Source: Bacteroidia bacterium (GTDB lineage Bacteria; Bacteroidota; Bacteroidia; Bacteroidales; VadinHA17). From it: a stretch of DNA of 44,236 nucleotides. Position 1 is the first letter of the stretch. Each line of letters opens with the position of its first letter. The position numbers were made by a program, and so were the translations under genes. The notes beneath the pieces were generated by a model. That model was not told the DNA's origin, did no database searches, and saw only the letters and a list, made by a program, of their open reading frames with translations. This document shows positions 9,072 through 17,375 of the stretch, piece by piece. The stretch covers positions 1 through 44,236 of the forward strand of contig JAPLDX010000045.1 of NCBI GenBank assembly GCA_026391215.1. Direction: 5' to 3'.

Positions 9072-9684
9072 CCCCTCTGAACTCCTTTTGTCTTTTTGTG
9101 ATGAACCACTTTGATGTATCCCTTTTGGCTTCATCTTCCTTTTCATCGGCTTCCAACCTCCCTATTTCTTCTCCTGAATAGATGAATTTATGGATTGCCC
9201 TCATAGCATTTACCAGCTTCTGTCCCCATATATTCTCAAAATTCATTCTGCATTCCCATATAGCATCATTCATAACCTCCTGTGTTCCTGTTTGATATAA
9301 AAGAAGGAAGTCTTTCAAGTCCTGGTAAATATCTGTCATGTTCTCTGCCAGGCTTGAGGAGACCAGTGTTTCCGGCTCATTGAATATGTCATTGGGGAGA
9401 TCAAGGTAATCGTTAGCAGTTCCGAACTTTTCCCTGAGTGTATTATGTATCTTATTCCAATCTGATTCCGTTACAAACTTCTCATTCCCGTCTTCAAAAA
9501 ATGGTTCCAGGGCTGGCAGCAGGGAGGCCTTCAGATATAGAAGAGGCAACAGGCGCTGCTGTATTTTAAGCATCTCATCACCTTTCAGTTCTGAGGCATG
9601 CTCCGAATACTTGCAGTATTCATTGGCAACAGCCACAAATTCGACAACGTTATGCGAATAAACAGGATCAGGTATATTATCCAT
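9058..9684 (-). CDS. DUF5063 domain-containing protein
   Basis: A 208-residue, acidic, helix-rich cytoplasmic protein with no signal peptide or membrane segment. The pattern around FVAVANEYCKY, LLPLLYLKASLLPAL and NAMRAIHKFIYSGEE matches what I recall of DUF5063, a family of unknown function common in Bacteroidota. It overlaps the RNase D-like gene by 14 bases and is followed by the RlmI-like and tex genes, so a role linked to RNA metabolism is a guess from context only. A perfect -7 box lies 22 bases upstream of the start. Confidence 0.8.
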   Translation of the reverse strand: MDNIPDPVYSHNVVEFVAVANEYCKYSEHASELKGDEMLKIQQRLLPLLYLKASLLPALEPFFEDGNEKFVTESDWNKIHNTLREKFGTANDYLDLPNDIFNEPETLVSSSLAENMTDIYQDLKDFLLLYQTGTQEVMNDAIWECRMNFENIWGQKLVNAMRAIHKFIYSGEEIGRLEADEKEDEAKRDTSKWFITKRQKEFRGDDKE

Positions 9685-9705
9685 ACTTTTTTGTTAAACC
9701 GACTG

Positions 9706-9713
9706 CAAAATTA
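9706..9713 (-). promoter_or_regulatory. Bacteroidota -7 box for the DUF5063 operon
   Basis: The minus strand reads TAATTTTG, a perfect match to the TAnnTTTG consensus, 22 bases before the DUF5063 start. A TTTG lies upstream but only 11 bases away, not the usual 19-21, so the -33 element is not clear. Confidence 0.4.
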
Positions 9714-9832
9714 GATAATAAATACAAAAACTCACGAAAATTTTATTGCGTATGACAGTAATGACCGTAATAAATTGTTATCACAATCAGCTTAAAAAGG
9801 TTTACATTTACGTATATTCAATTTCTTTTCTG

Positions 9833-10396
9833 ATGGAGTATTCTGATCAGAAACTAATTTCAGCTGTACAAAATGGAGATCTTTCGGCATATGAAGAACT
9901 CTTCAAGAAGTATTATGTATACCTCTGTTTTGTTTCCGAGCATATCATCAGGAGTCATGCTGATGCTGAAGAAATAGTATCTGATGTATTTGTGAGGTTG
10001 TGGAATTTAAGAGAAAGGACTGAAATAATTTCATCGGTCAAGGGATACCTGATCAGGGCTGTTCACAATGCTTCGCTGAATTACATTGAACAGAATGCAG
10101 TAAGGCTGAAGTCTACCGGAAGACTCAGCAGTTCTGACCTGAAAGTACTTGCATGGGACAGCGACTATCCTCTCGGCCATCTTTATGAAAAAGAGTTACA
10201 GGATATTCTTACAAATTGCATTAATGAGCTTCCTGAAGCCTGCAGGGAAATATTCCTGATGAGCCGCGATAAGGAAATGAAATACACTGATATCTCAAAA
10301 AAGCTGGATATTTCGGTAAATACTGTAAAGTCGCAGCTTAAGATCGCCCTTTCCCGCCTCCGCGAGGCTGTCAGAAACTACCGCACTTCATATTGA
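9833..10396 (+). CDS. RNA polymerase ECF sigma factor (FecI-like, Bacteroidetes type)
   Basis: A sigma-70 family extracytoplasmic-function factor of about 187 residues from the ATG at 9833 (MEYSDQKL). The frame stays open to an ATG at 9746, but those 29 residues are not part of the family and contain no conserved sequence. Region 2 is at DLSAYEELFKKYYVYL and the HADAEEIVSDVFVRLW segment; region 4 is the C-terminal helix-turn-helix MKYTDISKKLDISVNTVKSQ. It sits directly upstream of a FecR anti-sigma gene and an STN-domain SusC, the standard trans-envelope signalling arrangement. It likely transcribes the susC/susD pair downstream when ligand is bound. Confidence 0.92.
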   Translation: MEYSDQKLISAVQNGDLSAYEELFKKYYVYLCFVSEHIIRSHADAEEIVSDVFVRLWNLRERTEIISSVKGYLIRAVHNASLNYIEQNAVRLKSTGRLSSSDLKVLAWDSDYPLGHLYEKELQDILTNCINELPEACREIFLMSRDKEMKYTDISKKLDISVNTVKSQLKIALSRLREAVRNYRTSY

Positions 10397-10481
10397 ACTC
10401 ATGAATTCCTGATAAAAATATTTGTCAGTGCTTTCACCCTGTTCTTAGTTTTTCCTGTCTTTATATTCAGTTATTATTTCT

Positions 10482-11645
10482 ATGGAAACTACGCAAAACA
10501 AAAGAACAGAAGAAGATCTGATCTGCGACTACCTGAAAGGTGATTTAACCCCTGAAGAGACCAGGGAGTTGATAGATTGGATCAAACTTGACAAGGCCAA
10601 TAAGCAGACTTTCGATGAATGCTGCGAACTTTGGATAACATCCAGGTCTATATCAAAAAATCCGGGCTATAATGCCCAGGAGGGATTCTGGAAATTCAGA
10701 CAAAGGATCATAAAAAGTGATCAGCAGGTGACAATCCCGTCAAAGAACAGGTTCTTAACGACAGCGATCAGATATGCTGCCATATTTATAATTGCCTTCT
10801 TAGCAGGAGGATTTTTATTCTATCAATTTGGTCACAGAAGTTCTTCCATGTCGGCACAAGGTAAAAGTGAGCTGGTTGTCCCGATGGGATCAAGAGCCCA
10901 GTTCACACTTGAGGATGGTACGGTAGTAACTCTTAATGCAGGGAGTACATTAAAAACCGATAACCGTTTTGGTATTAACGACAGGGTTGTAGAGCTTGAA
11001 GGAGAAGGATATTTCAAAGTGGCAAAAGACAAGTTGAGACCATTTATTGTAAAAACTCCATATCTGAAAGTCACGGCTCTGGGAACCGAATTCAATGTAA
11101 AGGCTTATTCCATCGATAAGACAATCGAAACAACACTGGTAAATGGTTCTGTAAAAGTCGAATCTATTTCAGATATCAGCAATGGTGAGATTACCATACT
11201 TCAACCGAATCAGAAGCTAACATTTTACAAGGAAGATTCCAGAATTGAGGATAATTCAACAAAGCCTGCCGGAAAATCGCACACCGAAATTAAACCGGTA
11301 AAGGTGCAGAATACAGCTTCGGCAGTAAGGCTTGTGAAGGAAAATGTAAATATTGAACCAGTGGTATCGTGGAAAGAGAACCGGTGGATATTTGAAAATC
11401 AAAGCCTTTCACAGATGGCTGTTGATCTGGAGCGTAAATTTGATGTTCAGATACTCTTTACATCTGAACGGCTAAAGTCTTACAGGTTCACCGGGACGAT
11501 CCTTGCCGAGCCTATTGAACAGGTTCTGGAGGTGATGAGCATTACATCGCCCATCGATTTCAAACTGAACGGAAGGGTAGTCACCTTATCCGAAGACAAG
11601 GATTTAATAGAAGTAAACAAAAAACTTTATACACAACCTAAATAA
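10482..11645 (+). CDS. FecR-family anti-sigma factor
   Basis: A single-pass inner-membrane anti-sigma regulator of 387 residues. Residues 1-90 are cytoplasmic and should bind the sigma factor; one transmembrane segment lies at about 93-115 (AAIFIIAFLAGGFLFYQF). The periplasmic FecR domain spans about 129-222 (VPMGSRAQFTLEDGTVVTLN, then ALGTEFNVKAY). The C-terminal part (about 300-375, WIFENQSLSQMAVDLE) resembles the DUF4974/STN-like domain that contacts the SusC signalling domain. It lies 85 bases behind the sigma factor gene and is followed by a good terminator, so sigma and anti-sigma form one unit and susC starts separately. Confidence 0.93.
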   Translation: METTQNKRTEEDLICDYLKGDLTPEETRELIDWIKLDKANKQTFDECCELWITSRSISKNPGYNAQEGFWKFRQRIIKSDQQVTIPSKNRFLTTAIRYAAIFIIAFLAGGFLFYQFGHRSSSMSAQGKSELVVPMGSRAQFTLEDGTVVTLNAGSTLKTDNRFGINDRVVELEGEGYFKVAKDKLRPFIVKTPYLKVTALGTEFNVKAYSIDKTIETTLVNGSVKVESISDISNGEITILQPNQKLTFYKEDSRIEDNSTKPAGKSHTEIKPVKVQNTASAVRLVKENVNIEPVVSWKENRWIFENQSLSQMAVDLERKFDVQILFTSERLKSYRFTGTILAEPIEQVLEVMSITSPIDFKLNGRVVTLSEDKDLIEVNKKLYTQPK

Positions 11646-11698
11646 CTGAACTTTAAGAAACTGCCTATGAAGAAAAACAGGAAGCATTGTTAAACAAA

Positions 11699-11731
11699 GC
11701 GCAGGATCGATAAATCCTGCGCCCGGTTTTT
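11699..11731 (+). terminator. Rho-independent terminator after fecR
   Basis: A perfect 9-bp stem GCGCAGGAT / ATCCTGCGC with loop CGATAA (11708-11713), followed by CCGG and a run of five T (11727-11731). It separates the sigma/anti-sigma unit from susC. Confidence 0.85.
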
Positions 11732-11741
11732 AGAAATTTTA

Positions 11742-11774
11742 ACCAATGTTGCTTTCTTCAGGAGAAACATTGGT
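11742..11774 (+). promoter_or_regulatory. Inverted repeat in the susC leader
   Basis: Arms ACCAATGTT (11742-11750) and AACATTGGT (11766-11774) are perfectly complementary across a 15-base spacer that can itself pair weakly (TTTCT with AGAAA). It lies 30 bases before the susC start and after the fecR terminator, with no T-run following. It could be an operator next to the promoter or a leader RNA hairpin controlling susC translation. Confidence 0.4.
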
Positions 11775-11803
11775 ATGTTAAACTTTAAAAACATTCCAAA
11801 AGT

Positions 11804-14800
11804 ATGAAAAAAAAACCTCAAAACCTTATTCCGCCGTCTTATCCGGGAATAAAAAAACTTCTGCTGACAATGAAACTAACTCTAATCCTAATCATTATCA
11901 CCGTCCTGCAGGTAAGCGCAAATGTTTATTCGCAGACCAGTGTAACACTGGATATGAAAGATAAATCCATTCGCGATGTGCTGAAAACAATTGAACAGCA
12001 GACAGAAATCAGGTTCTTCTTTAGTGATGATCTGCTGGCAATGAATGACCTGATTGATGTAAAAGCAGAAAACAGAAATATCATCAGTGTTCTTGATGAT
12101 CTTTTTATTCAATCGCCCCTGACCTACAAAGCATATGAGAATAACCTGATTGTTATAGTCCCGAAGAACTTTCTCCAGCAGAAAAAGATCACAGGTATTA
12201 TAACAGATAAGTCAGGCGCTCCTTTAGCAGGTGTAAATATACGGGCAACAGGAACGGCTGTCGGAGTCATCTCAGATACTGACGGCAAATATTCAATTGA
12301 TGTTCCTGTTGACGCAAGAACGTTGACATTCACATTTGTAGGAATGGAAACGCAGGAAGTACTGATAGGCGACAGAATCCAGATAGATATCACCATGGAG
12401 GAATCGGCTATTGGCCTTGAAGAAGTGGTGGTGGTTGGATATGGAACCCAGAGGAAGAGTGATATTACCGGCTCTGTAGTTTCAGTTTCGAACGAAGAAA
12501 TAACCGCCCGCCCTGTAACCAACGTATTCCAGGCCCTCCAGGGTAAAGCAGCAGGTGTCGATATTACCACCTCACTGCGTCCTGGTGAATTGGGGAGAAT
12601 TTATATTCGGGGTGCACGTTCACTCACCGCATCCAATTCGCCTCTTTATGTTGTTGACGGTATTCCCATTATGTCGGGTTCCGGGATTGAAACACTGAAC
12701 GAGCAGGATATAGAATCCATAGAGATACTGAAAGACGCCTCGGCAACCGCTATCTACGGTTCGAGGGGCGCTAACGGAGTTGTGCTTGTAACAACAAAAC
12801 GCGGTACCGACGGACAATTTCAGCTTAACTACTCGGGTTCGCTTACCAACGAAAAGATGATCTGGCGTTCGGGTTACATGGACGTGGCGGAGTTCATGGA
12901 ATTCTCGCGCTGGGGTGCATATTATGCATCTTATGTTCCAGCCACCGGGATATACTCAAGAGTGCCGGGTAACGCGCCAACCCTTGCCAACGATGGCACT
13001 ATTAATTATTTTACAGCCGAACCCGTTGCATGGCAGAACATCCAGAAAGGATGGGCAAGCGGCACATGGGATCCCTCGCAAGTCGAAACATTCGACTGGT
13101 TGGGACAGGTAACGCAGCCTACCTATACCCAGGAGCATACCCTCAGCGCGAGCGGTGGTACAAAAACAATGAAGGCTTACGGTTCAATAGGTTACCTGAA
13201 CAACCAGGGTACGACAAAAGGACAGGAGTACCAGCGTTACACCCTAAGGACAAATGTAGAGCTTAACCCGAAGGATTGGATAACATTTGGAGCCGGTGTC
13301 AACGGATCATGGCAGTATCAGGATTACGGTCAGAGCAGAACAGGAGGAAGCTCCAACGTGACTGCTGACCTGATTGCGGCAGCAGCAAGGATTGAGCCTT
13401 ATTCCCTTCCTTATGATGCAGATGGAAACCGTATCGTTCATCCCGGGGGAAAGGCACGCGTGTGGAATGTTATAGACGAATGGAAATATTCGACCAACCA
13501 GCGTGAGACTCTGCGTCTCCTCGGCTCTCTCTTTGCAGAAGTGAAGCTGCCTTTAGGCATCAGGTACCGTTTGAACTTCGGCCCCGACTTCCGCTTCTAC
13601 AGGAACGGCTATTATAACGACTCCAAGTCAATTGTAAGGGAACTCAGCGCTTCCAATGCAAGTGTCTCTAATACGAAAGATTTCTCCTACACTATCGATA
13701 ACCTCCTTTATTACGACAATAAATTCGGTGCCCATACAATAGGGGCAACTCTGCTTCAGACGGCATCGAAATGGACCAGCGAATCGTCGGCAATTGCAGG
13801 GCAGGGTATCCAGGTGCCAAGCCAGATGTGGTACGCCTTAGGTAACCTTACCAGCGCCCAGCTCACATCCTGGAGCTCCGGACTTACGGAACGCCAGCTG
13901 GCATCTTATATGGCACGCGTAAATTACAATTATGCCAACAAATACCTGCTTACATTATCAGGCCGCTGGGATGGCGCTTCACAGCTTGCAGAAGGTAAAA
14001 AATGGGCATTCTTCCCGAGCGCTGCCATAGCATGGCGTTTAGACCAGGAGAGCTTCCTGGATAGGATCACATGGCTCGACCAGCTAAAACTGCGTTTAGG
14101 CGTCGGTACAGTAGGTAACTCTGCTGTAAATCTTTACTCAACAAAGGGCTCTATCAACCAGGTTACAGTACCTTTTGGCACTGGAACCGAGTCCGGTTAT
14201 ACACTTACAAACACTGTTGCAAACCCTGAACTTGGATGGGAAAAGACAACCCAGTACAACCTTGCTGTCGATTTCTCTGTCATGAAAGGGAGAGTTAACG
14301 GGACCATCGAAGCTTACAGGTCATCTACTACCGATCTTCTTTTAACTGTAGCTCTTCCAAGCGTTTCGGGCTTTACCTCGACAATTGCAAATGTCGGTGA
14401 AACAAGCAACAGGGGTATAGAATTCACTATTAATTCCAACATTATCGAAAAAAGCGACTTCTCATGGCGCATTAATGCAACTGCCGCATGGCAGAGGGAC
14501 CAGATAGAATCGCTGATGAACGGCAAGGAGGATATGGTTGCAGATACATTGTTCATAGGCGAACCGATAAAGGTAATATATGATTATGAAAGGATCGGCA
14601 TCTGGCAGGATACGCCTGAAGACCAGGCAGAGATGGCACTTTTCAATGCCAACGGATCTCAATTTGCCCCTGGTAAAATAAGGGTCAAAGACCAGAATGG
14701 CGACTATCGTATCGACGGCAACTACGACAGGGTTATTATAGGCAACACACGCCCGCTCTGGACACTAGGACTCACAAATACTTTCAGTTATAAAGGTATC

Positions 14801-15193
14801 GAGCTGTCTGCGTTCCTAACCGGGCGCCTCAAATACATGTCAGGCGTAGGCGAAGCCCTCACAGGCATGTATGGCGACCAGCGCGTAGTTGATTACTGGA
14901 CACCCGATAATACCGGTGCTGAATACCAGAGGCCGTTTATGAGCGAGGCAGGCGGTGACACTTATGCCAGCACCTATTATAAAGATGATTCATGGATCAA
15001 GATCAGAAACATATCGCTGGGATACCAGTTGCCAATGAGCCTGCTGGGCAAGGTTAAGATAAACAGCCTGCGGGTCTATGCACAGATACAGAATGCCGGC
15101 ATGCTCTGGTCGCGGAATAACTTCCGGGATGCCGAATATAACACTCTCTATTTTAACCGCGGGTATGTATTCGGTATCAACGTGGGATTCTGA
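11804..15193 (+). CDS. SusC/RagA TonB-linked outer-membrane transporter with STN domain
   Basis: An outer-membrane TonB-dependent transporter of 1129 residues. The order is a long Bacteroidota signal peptide (hydrophobic part about 24-43, ending NVYSQ), an STN signalling domain (about 46-118, SIRDVLKTIEQQ), a carboxypeptidase-regulatory-like beta domain (about 128-198, GIITDKSGAPLAGVNI), the SusC motif EEVVVVGYGTQ (206-216), a plug (about 217-330, LYVVDGIPI, IYGSRGANGVVLVTT) and a beta barrel ending in an aromatic residue (NVGF). The STN domain fits signalling through the FecR/FecI pair just upstream. SusD follows 43 bases later. No glycosidase, sulfatase or peptidase is adjacent, so the substrate (glycan or peptide) cannot be named. 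Codons in the barrel are visibly more G/C-rich than in neighbouring genes. Confidence 0.95.
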   Translation: MKKKPQNLIPPSYPGIKKLLLTMKLTLILIIITVLQVSANVYSQTSVTLDMKDKSIRDVLKTIEQQTEIRFFFSDDLLAMNDLIDVKAENRNIISVLDDLFIQSPLTYKAYENNLIVIVPKNFLQQKKITGIITDKSGAPLAGVNIRATGTAVGVISDTDGKYSIDVPVDARTLTFTFVGMETQEVLIGDRIQIDITMEESAIGLEEVVVVGYGTQRKSDITGSVVSVSNEEITARPVTNVFQALQGKAAGVDITTSLRPGELGRIYIRGARSLTASNSPLYVVDGIPIMSGSGIETLNEQDIESIEILKDASATAIYGSRGANGVVLVTTKRGTDGQFQLNYSGSLTNEKMIWRSGYMDVAEFMEFSRWGAYYASYVPATGIYSRVPGNAPTLANDGTINYFTAEPVAWQNIQKGWASGTWDPSQVETFDWLGQVTQPTYTQEHTLSASGGTKTMKAYGSIGYLNNQGTTKGQEYQRYTLRTNVELNPKDWITFGAGVNGSWQYQDYGQSRTGGSSNVTADLIAAAARIEPYSLPYDADGNRIVHPGGKARVWNVIDEWKYSTNQRETLRLLGSLFAEVKLPLGIRYRLNFGPDFRFYRNGYYNDSKSIVRELSASNASVSNTKDFSYTIDNLLYYDNKFGAHTIGATLLQTASKWTSESSAIAGQGIQVPSQMWYALGNLTSAQLTSWSSGLTERQLASYMARVNYNYANKYLLTLSGRWDGASQLAEGKKWAFFPSAAIAWRLDQESFLDRITWLDQLKLRLGVGTVGNSAVNLYSTKGSINQVTVPFGTGTESGYTLTNTVANPELGWEKTTQYNLAVDFSVMKGRVNGTIEAYRSSTTDLLLTVALPSVSGFTSTIANVGETSNRGIEFTINSNIIEKSDFSWRINATAAWQRDQIESLMNGKEDMVADTLFIGEPIKVIYDYERIGIWQDTPEDQAEMALFNANGSQFAPGKIRVKDQNGDYRIDGNYDRVIIGNTRPLWTLGLTNTFSYKGIELSAFLTGRLKYMSGVGEALTGMYGDQRVVDYWTPDNTGAEYQRPFMSEAGGDTYASTYYKDDSWIKIRNISLGYQLPMSLLGKVKINSLRVYAQIQNAGMLWSRNNFRDAEYNTLYFNRGYVFGINVGF

Positions 15194-15236
15194 GAAAGTA
15201 CTGAATGAATTTTAACCATTTAAGAAAATACACGAT

Positions 15237-17291
15237 ATGAATAAGTCAATAAAAATCATTTTAGCGCTTTGTGCAATTATCCTCCTTGTATCAGGTATCA
15301 TCTCATGCAAAAAGGATTTTCTCGACGAAGAGCTGAAAACCCAGAGAAGCACCGATTATTTTAAAACTGCCGAAGGGATTGCGGACCTCTCCGATGCATT
15401 GTACAACCACTACAGGAATTTCTTTATGGGCAGGGAGCAGTCAGTTTCCACTAACGCATGCGGTACTGACGAATTTATTGTAGGAGGCGACCAGGCTCAA
15501 CAGACATGGAACGATTATAACTCCAACCTGGGTTCCATAGTTCCTAATGTTCCAACCTCCAATGTTACAAAAACCTATGAGATATGGGACATGATGTACA
15601 AGGCCATCGCCGATGCCAACATGCTTCTTGCAAATGTCGATGCCGTTATAACGGATGCCGGTAAAAACAGTCTTTATAAAGCCGAAGCGTCGTTCCTTCG
15701 CGCGTTCTCATATTTCAGGCTTGTACAGCAGTACGGACCTGTTGTGCTGACACTGAAGCCATCCTCAGGTGTTGAGAGGTACTTTGTACGCGCAACGAAA
15801 GAGGAGTGTGTTAACCAGATCATTGCCGATTTCAGGACAGCATACGCAGGGCTTCCTGATGCAGAAGCCCTGGAGGGAAAGCTTTACAAGGATGTGGCAG
15901 CCCACTTCCTGTCAAAGGCGCTCCTGTACAGGTGTTCTGAAATAAACGACGACTGGAATTCCTCGTACAAAACAGCAGACCTTGCAGAAGTAATAACACT
16001 AGCTGACGAGGTTATTGCACATCGTACGCTTGCAACCAATTTTTCCGATATTTTCGCCTACACGGGGTCTGACGGCGCAAACGAGAAACTCCCTGAGGTG
16101 ATTTTTGCCGCACAGTTCTCAAGCACAACTACCGTTGCTAATGATGGTAACGGAAACTACAACCATCTTCTTTTTCTTTCGGTATATCAAACACTTACAG
16201 GTTTTGTACGTGATATAGCCGGAGGGCGCGAGTACCAGAGATGCAGGACAAATGAATACGCATACAGTGTATTCGACATGGAGAACGATTCACGCTTCTG
16301 GAAAAGCTTTAAAACTAAGGCAAACCTTAACAATATTTCAAATCTTGCCCAGCTTAACGGAACAGACCCTAATACAAGTACAACTGTAACTTATGCACAG
16401 GGTGACCTGGGATTGATCTACATTATCAATAAGACGGGCGACACCAGGTTTAGTGATCCTACTGCAGGAGGAACCCCGAAGGTAAAAAGTACACATACCG
16501 GAGTCTATTTCAATAATCCTGTAACTGGTAAACCCACACCCCATTCCTACCCACGGTACCTTGCCAATGGCAACGGTTACTTAAGCTTACCCGGAAATGT
16601 CAGCAGGTTCCCGTCGCTCAGCAAATGGCTTGACGGATCCCGCACAGCAGTTGCTGCAACTGCCGGCCGCCGCGATGGAATATATGCAAGGGTAGCCGAG
16701 ACATATCTCATTAAAGCTGAAGCTCTTATCCGCCAGGGCAAATATACTGAGGCCATCACGGTCATAAATATTATCCGTGCACGCGCACAGTTCAAGGACG
16801 GTGAAAACAGGTCTGCATACAGGGATGGAGGCGCCGCTGTTCTTACCAATTCAAATGCACCGCTGAATGCAAACGGTGTATTGATAAATTCGTATTGCAT
16901 TTCAAATTCATACTACGAATCGCTCAATATACCTGTATCAACAGCTGCCACGGACATTACCACCGGGATCACCCCGGCAAGCCTTCCGGCTGTTGACGAG
17001 GCCATTATAACAACACTCAGCCTTTCAAGCTCCTACGACAGGATGATGTGCTTCCTTCTCAACGAGCGTTCACGCGAGCTCTACGGTGAGCTTTACCGCT
17101 GGGAAGACCTTGCCCGCACTAAAACGCTTATAAGCCGAGCCAAGACTTACAACGCAGGATCAGTCGCGGCTCTCGTGGAGAAGCATTACCTGCGCCCGTT
17201 ACCGCAGACTTTCCTCGATGCTATTTATAATGCTGAGGGGAAAGCACTTACTGCTGATGAAAAAGCAGCTATGCAAAATCCAGGCTATTAA
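15237..17291 (+). CDS. SusD/RagB-family surface lipoprotein
   Basis: The substrate-binding lid partner of SusC, a surface lipoprotein of 684 residues. The signal peptide ends in the lipobox SGIISC with lipidated Cys24. The SusD pattern is visible: KKDFLDEE just after the cysteine, TPR-like helices (YKAEASFLRAFSYFRLVQQYG), and the C-terminal RVAETYLIKAEALIRQGKYTEAITVINIIRARA and NERSRELYGELYRWEDLART segments. It is longer than most SusD proteins (about 500-600), with extra sequence about residues 290-470. It is followed by a strong terminator, so susC-susD is a two-gene unit. Confidence 0.95.
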   Translation: MNKSIKIILALCAIILLVSGIISCKKDFLDEELKTQRSTDYFKTAEGIADLSDALYNHYRNFFMGREQSVSTNACGTDEFIVGGDQAQQTWNDYNSNLGSIVPNVPTSNVTKTYEIWDMMYKAIADANMLLANVDAVITDAGKNSLYKAEASFLRAFSYFRLVQQYGPVVLTLKPSSGVERYFVRATKEECVNQIIADFRTAYAGLPDAEALEGKLYKDVAAHFLSKALLYRCSEINDDWNSSYKTADLAEVITLADEVIAHRTLATNFSDIFAYTGSDGANEKLPEVIFAAQFSSTTTVANDGNGNYNHLLFLSVYQTLTGFVRDIAGGREYQRCRTNEYAYSVFDMENDSRFWKSFKTKANLNNISNLAQLNGTDPNTSTTVTYAQGDLGLIYIINKTGDTRFSDPTAGGTPKVKSTHTGVYFNNPVTGKPTPHSYPRYLANGNGYLSLPGNVSRFPSLSKWLDGSRTAVAATAGRRDGIYARVAETYLIKAEALIRQGKYTEAITVINIIRARAQFKDGENRSAYRDGGAAVLTNSNAPLNANGVLINSYCISNSYYESLNIPVSTAATDITTGITPASLPAVDEAIITTLSLSSSYDRMMCFLLNERSRELYGELYRWEDLARTKTLISRAKTYNAGSVAALVEKHYLRPLPQTFLDAIYNAEGKALTADEKAAMQNPGY

Positions 17292-17332
17292 CAGATAACA
17301 CTTCCAGGTTAGATTAGGGTGATTAGCAAACG

Positions 17333-17368
17333 AGGTATGGAGGTCTATTTTGCCTCCATACCTTTTTT
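17333..17368 (+). terminator. Rho-independent terminator after susD
   Basis: An 11-bp perfect stem AGGTATGGAGG (17333-17343) / CCTCCATACCT (17353-17363) followed by TTTTTT. It ends 8 bases before the recQ stop on the other strand. Confidence 0.9.
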
Positions 17369-17375
17369 ATAGTTG

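Noticed and set aside
12124..12570. 148-residue open frame on the minus strand inside susC
   Set aside because: It lies fully opposite conserved SusC domains, with low-complexity composition (T, S, V, I), so it is a shadow frame.
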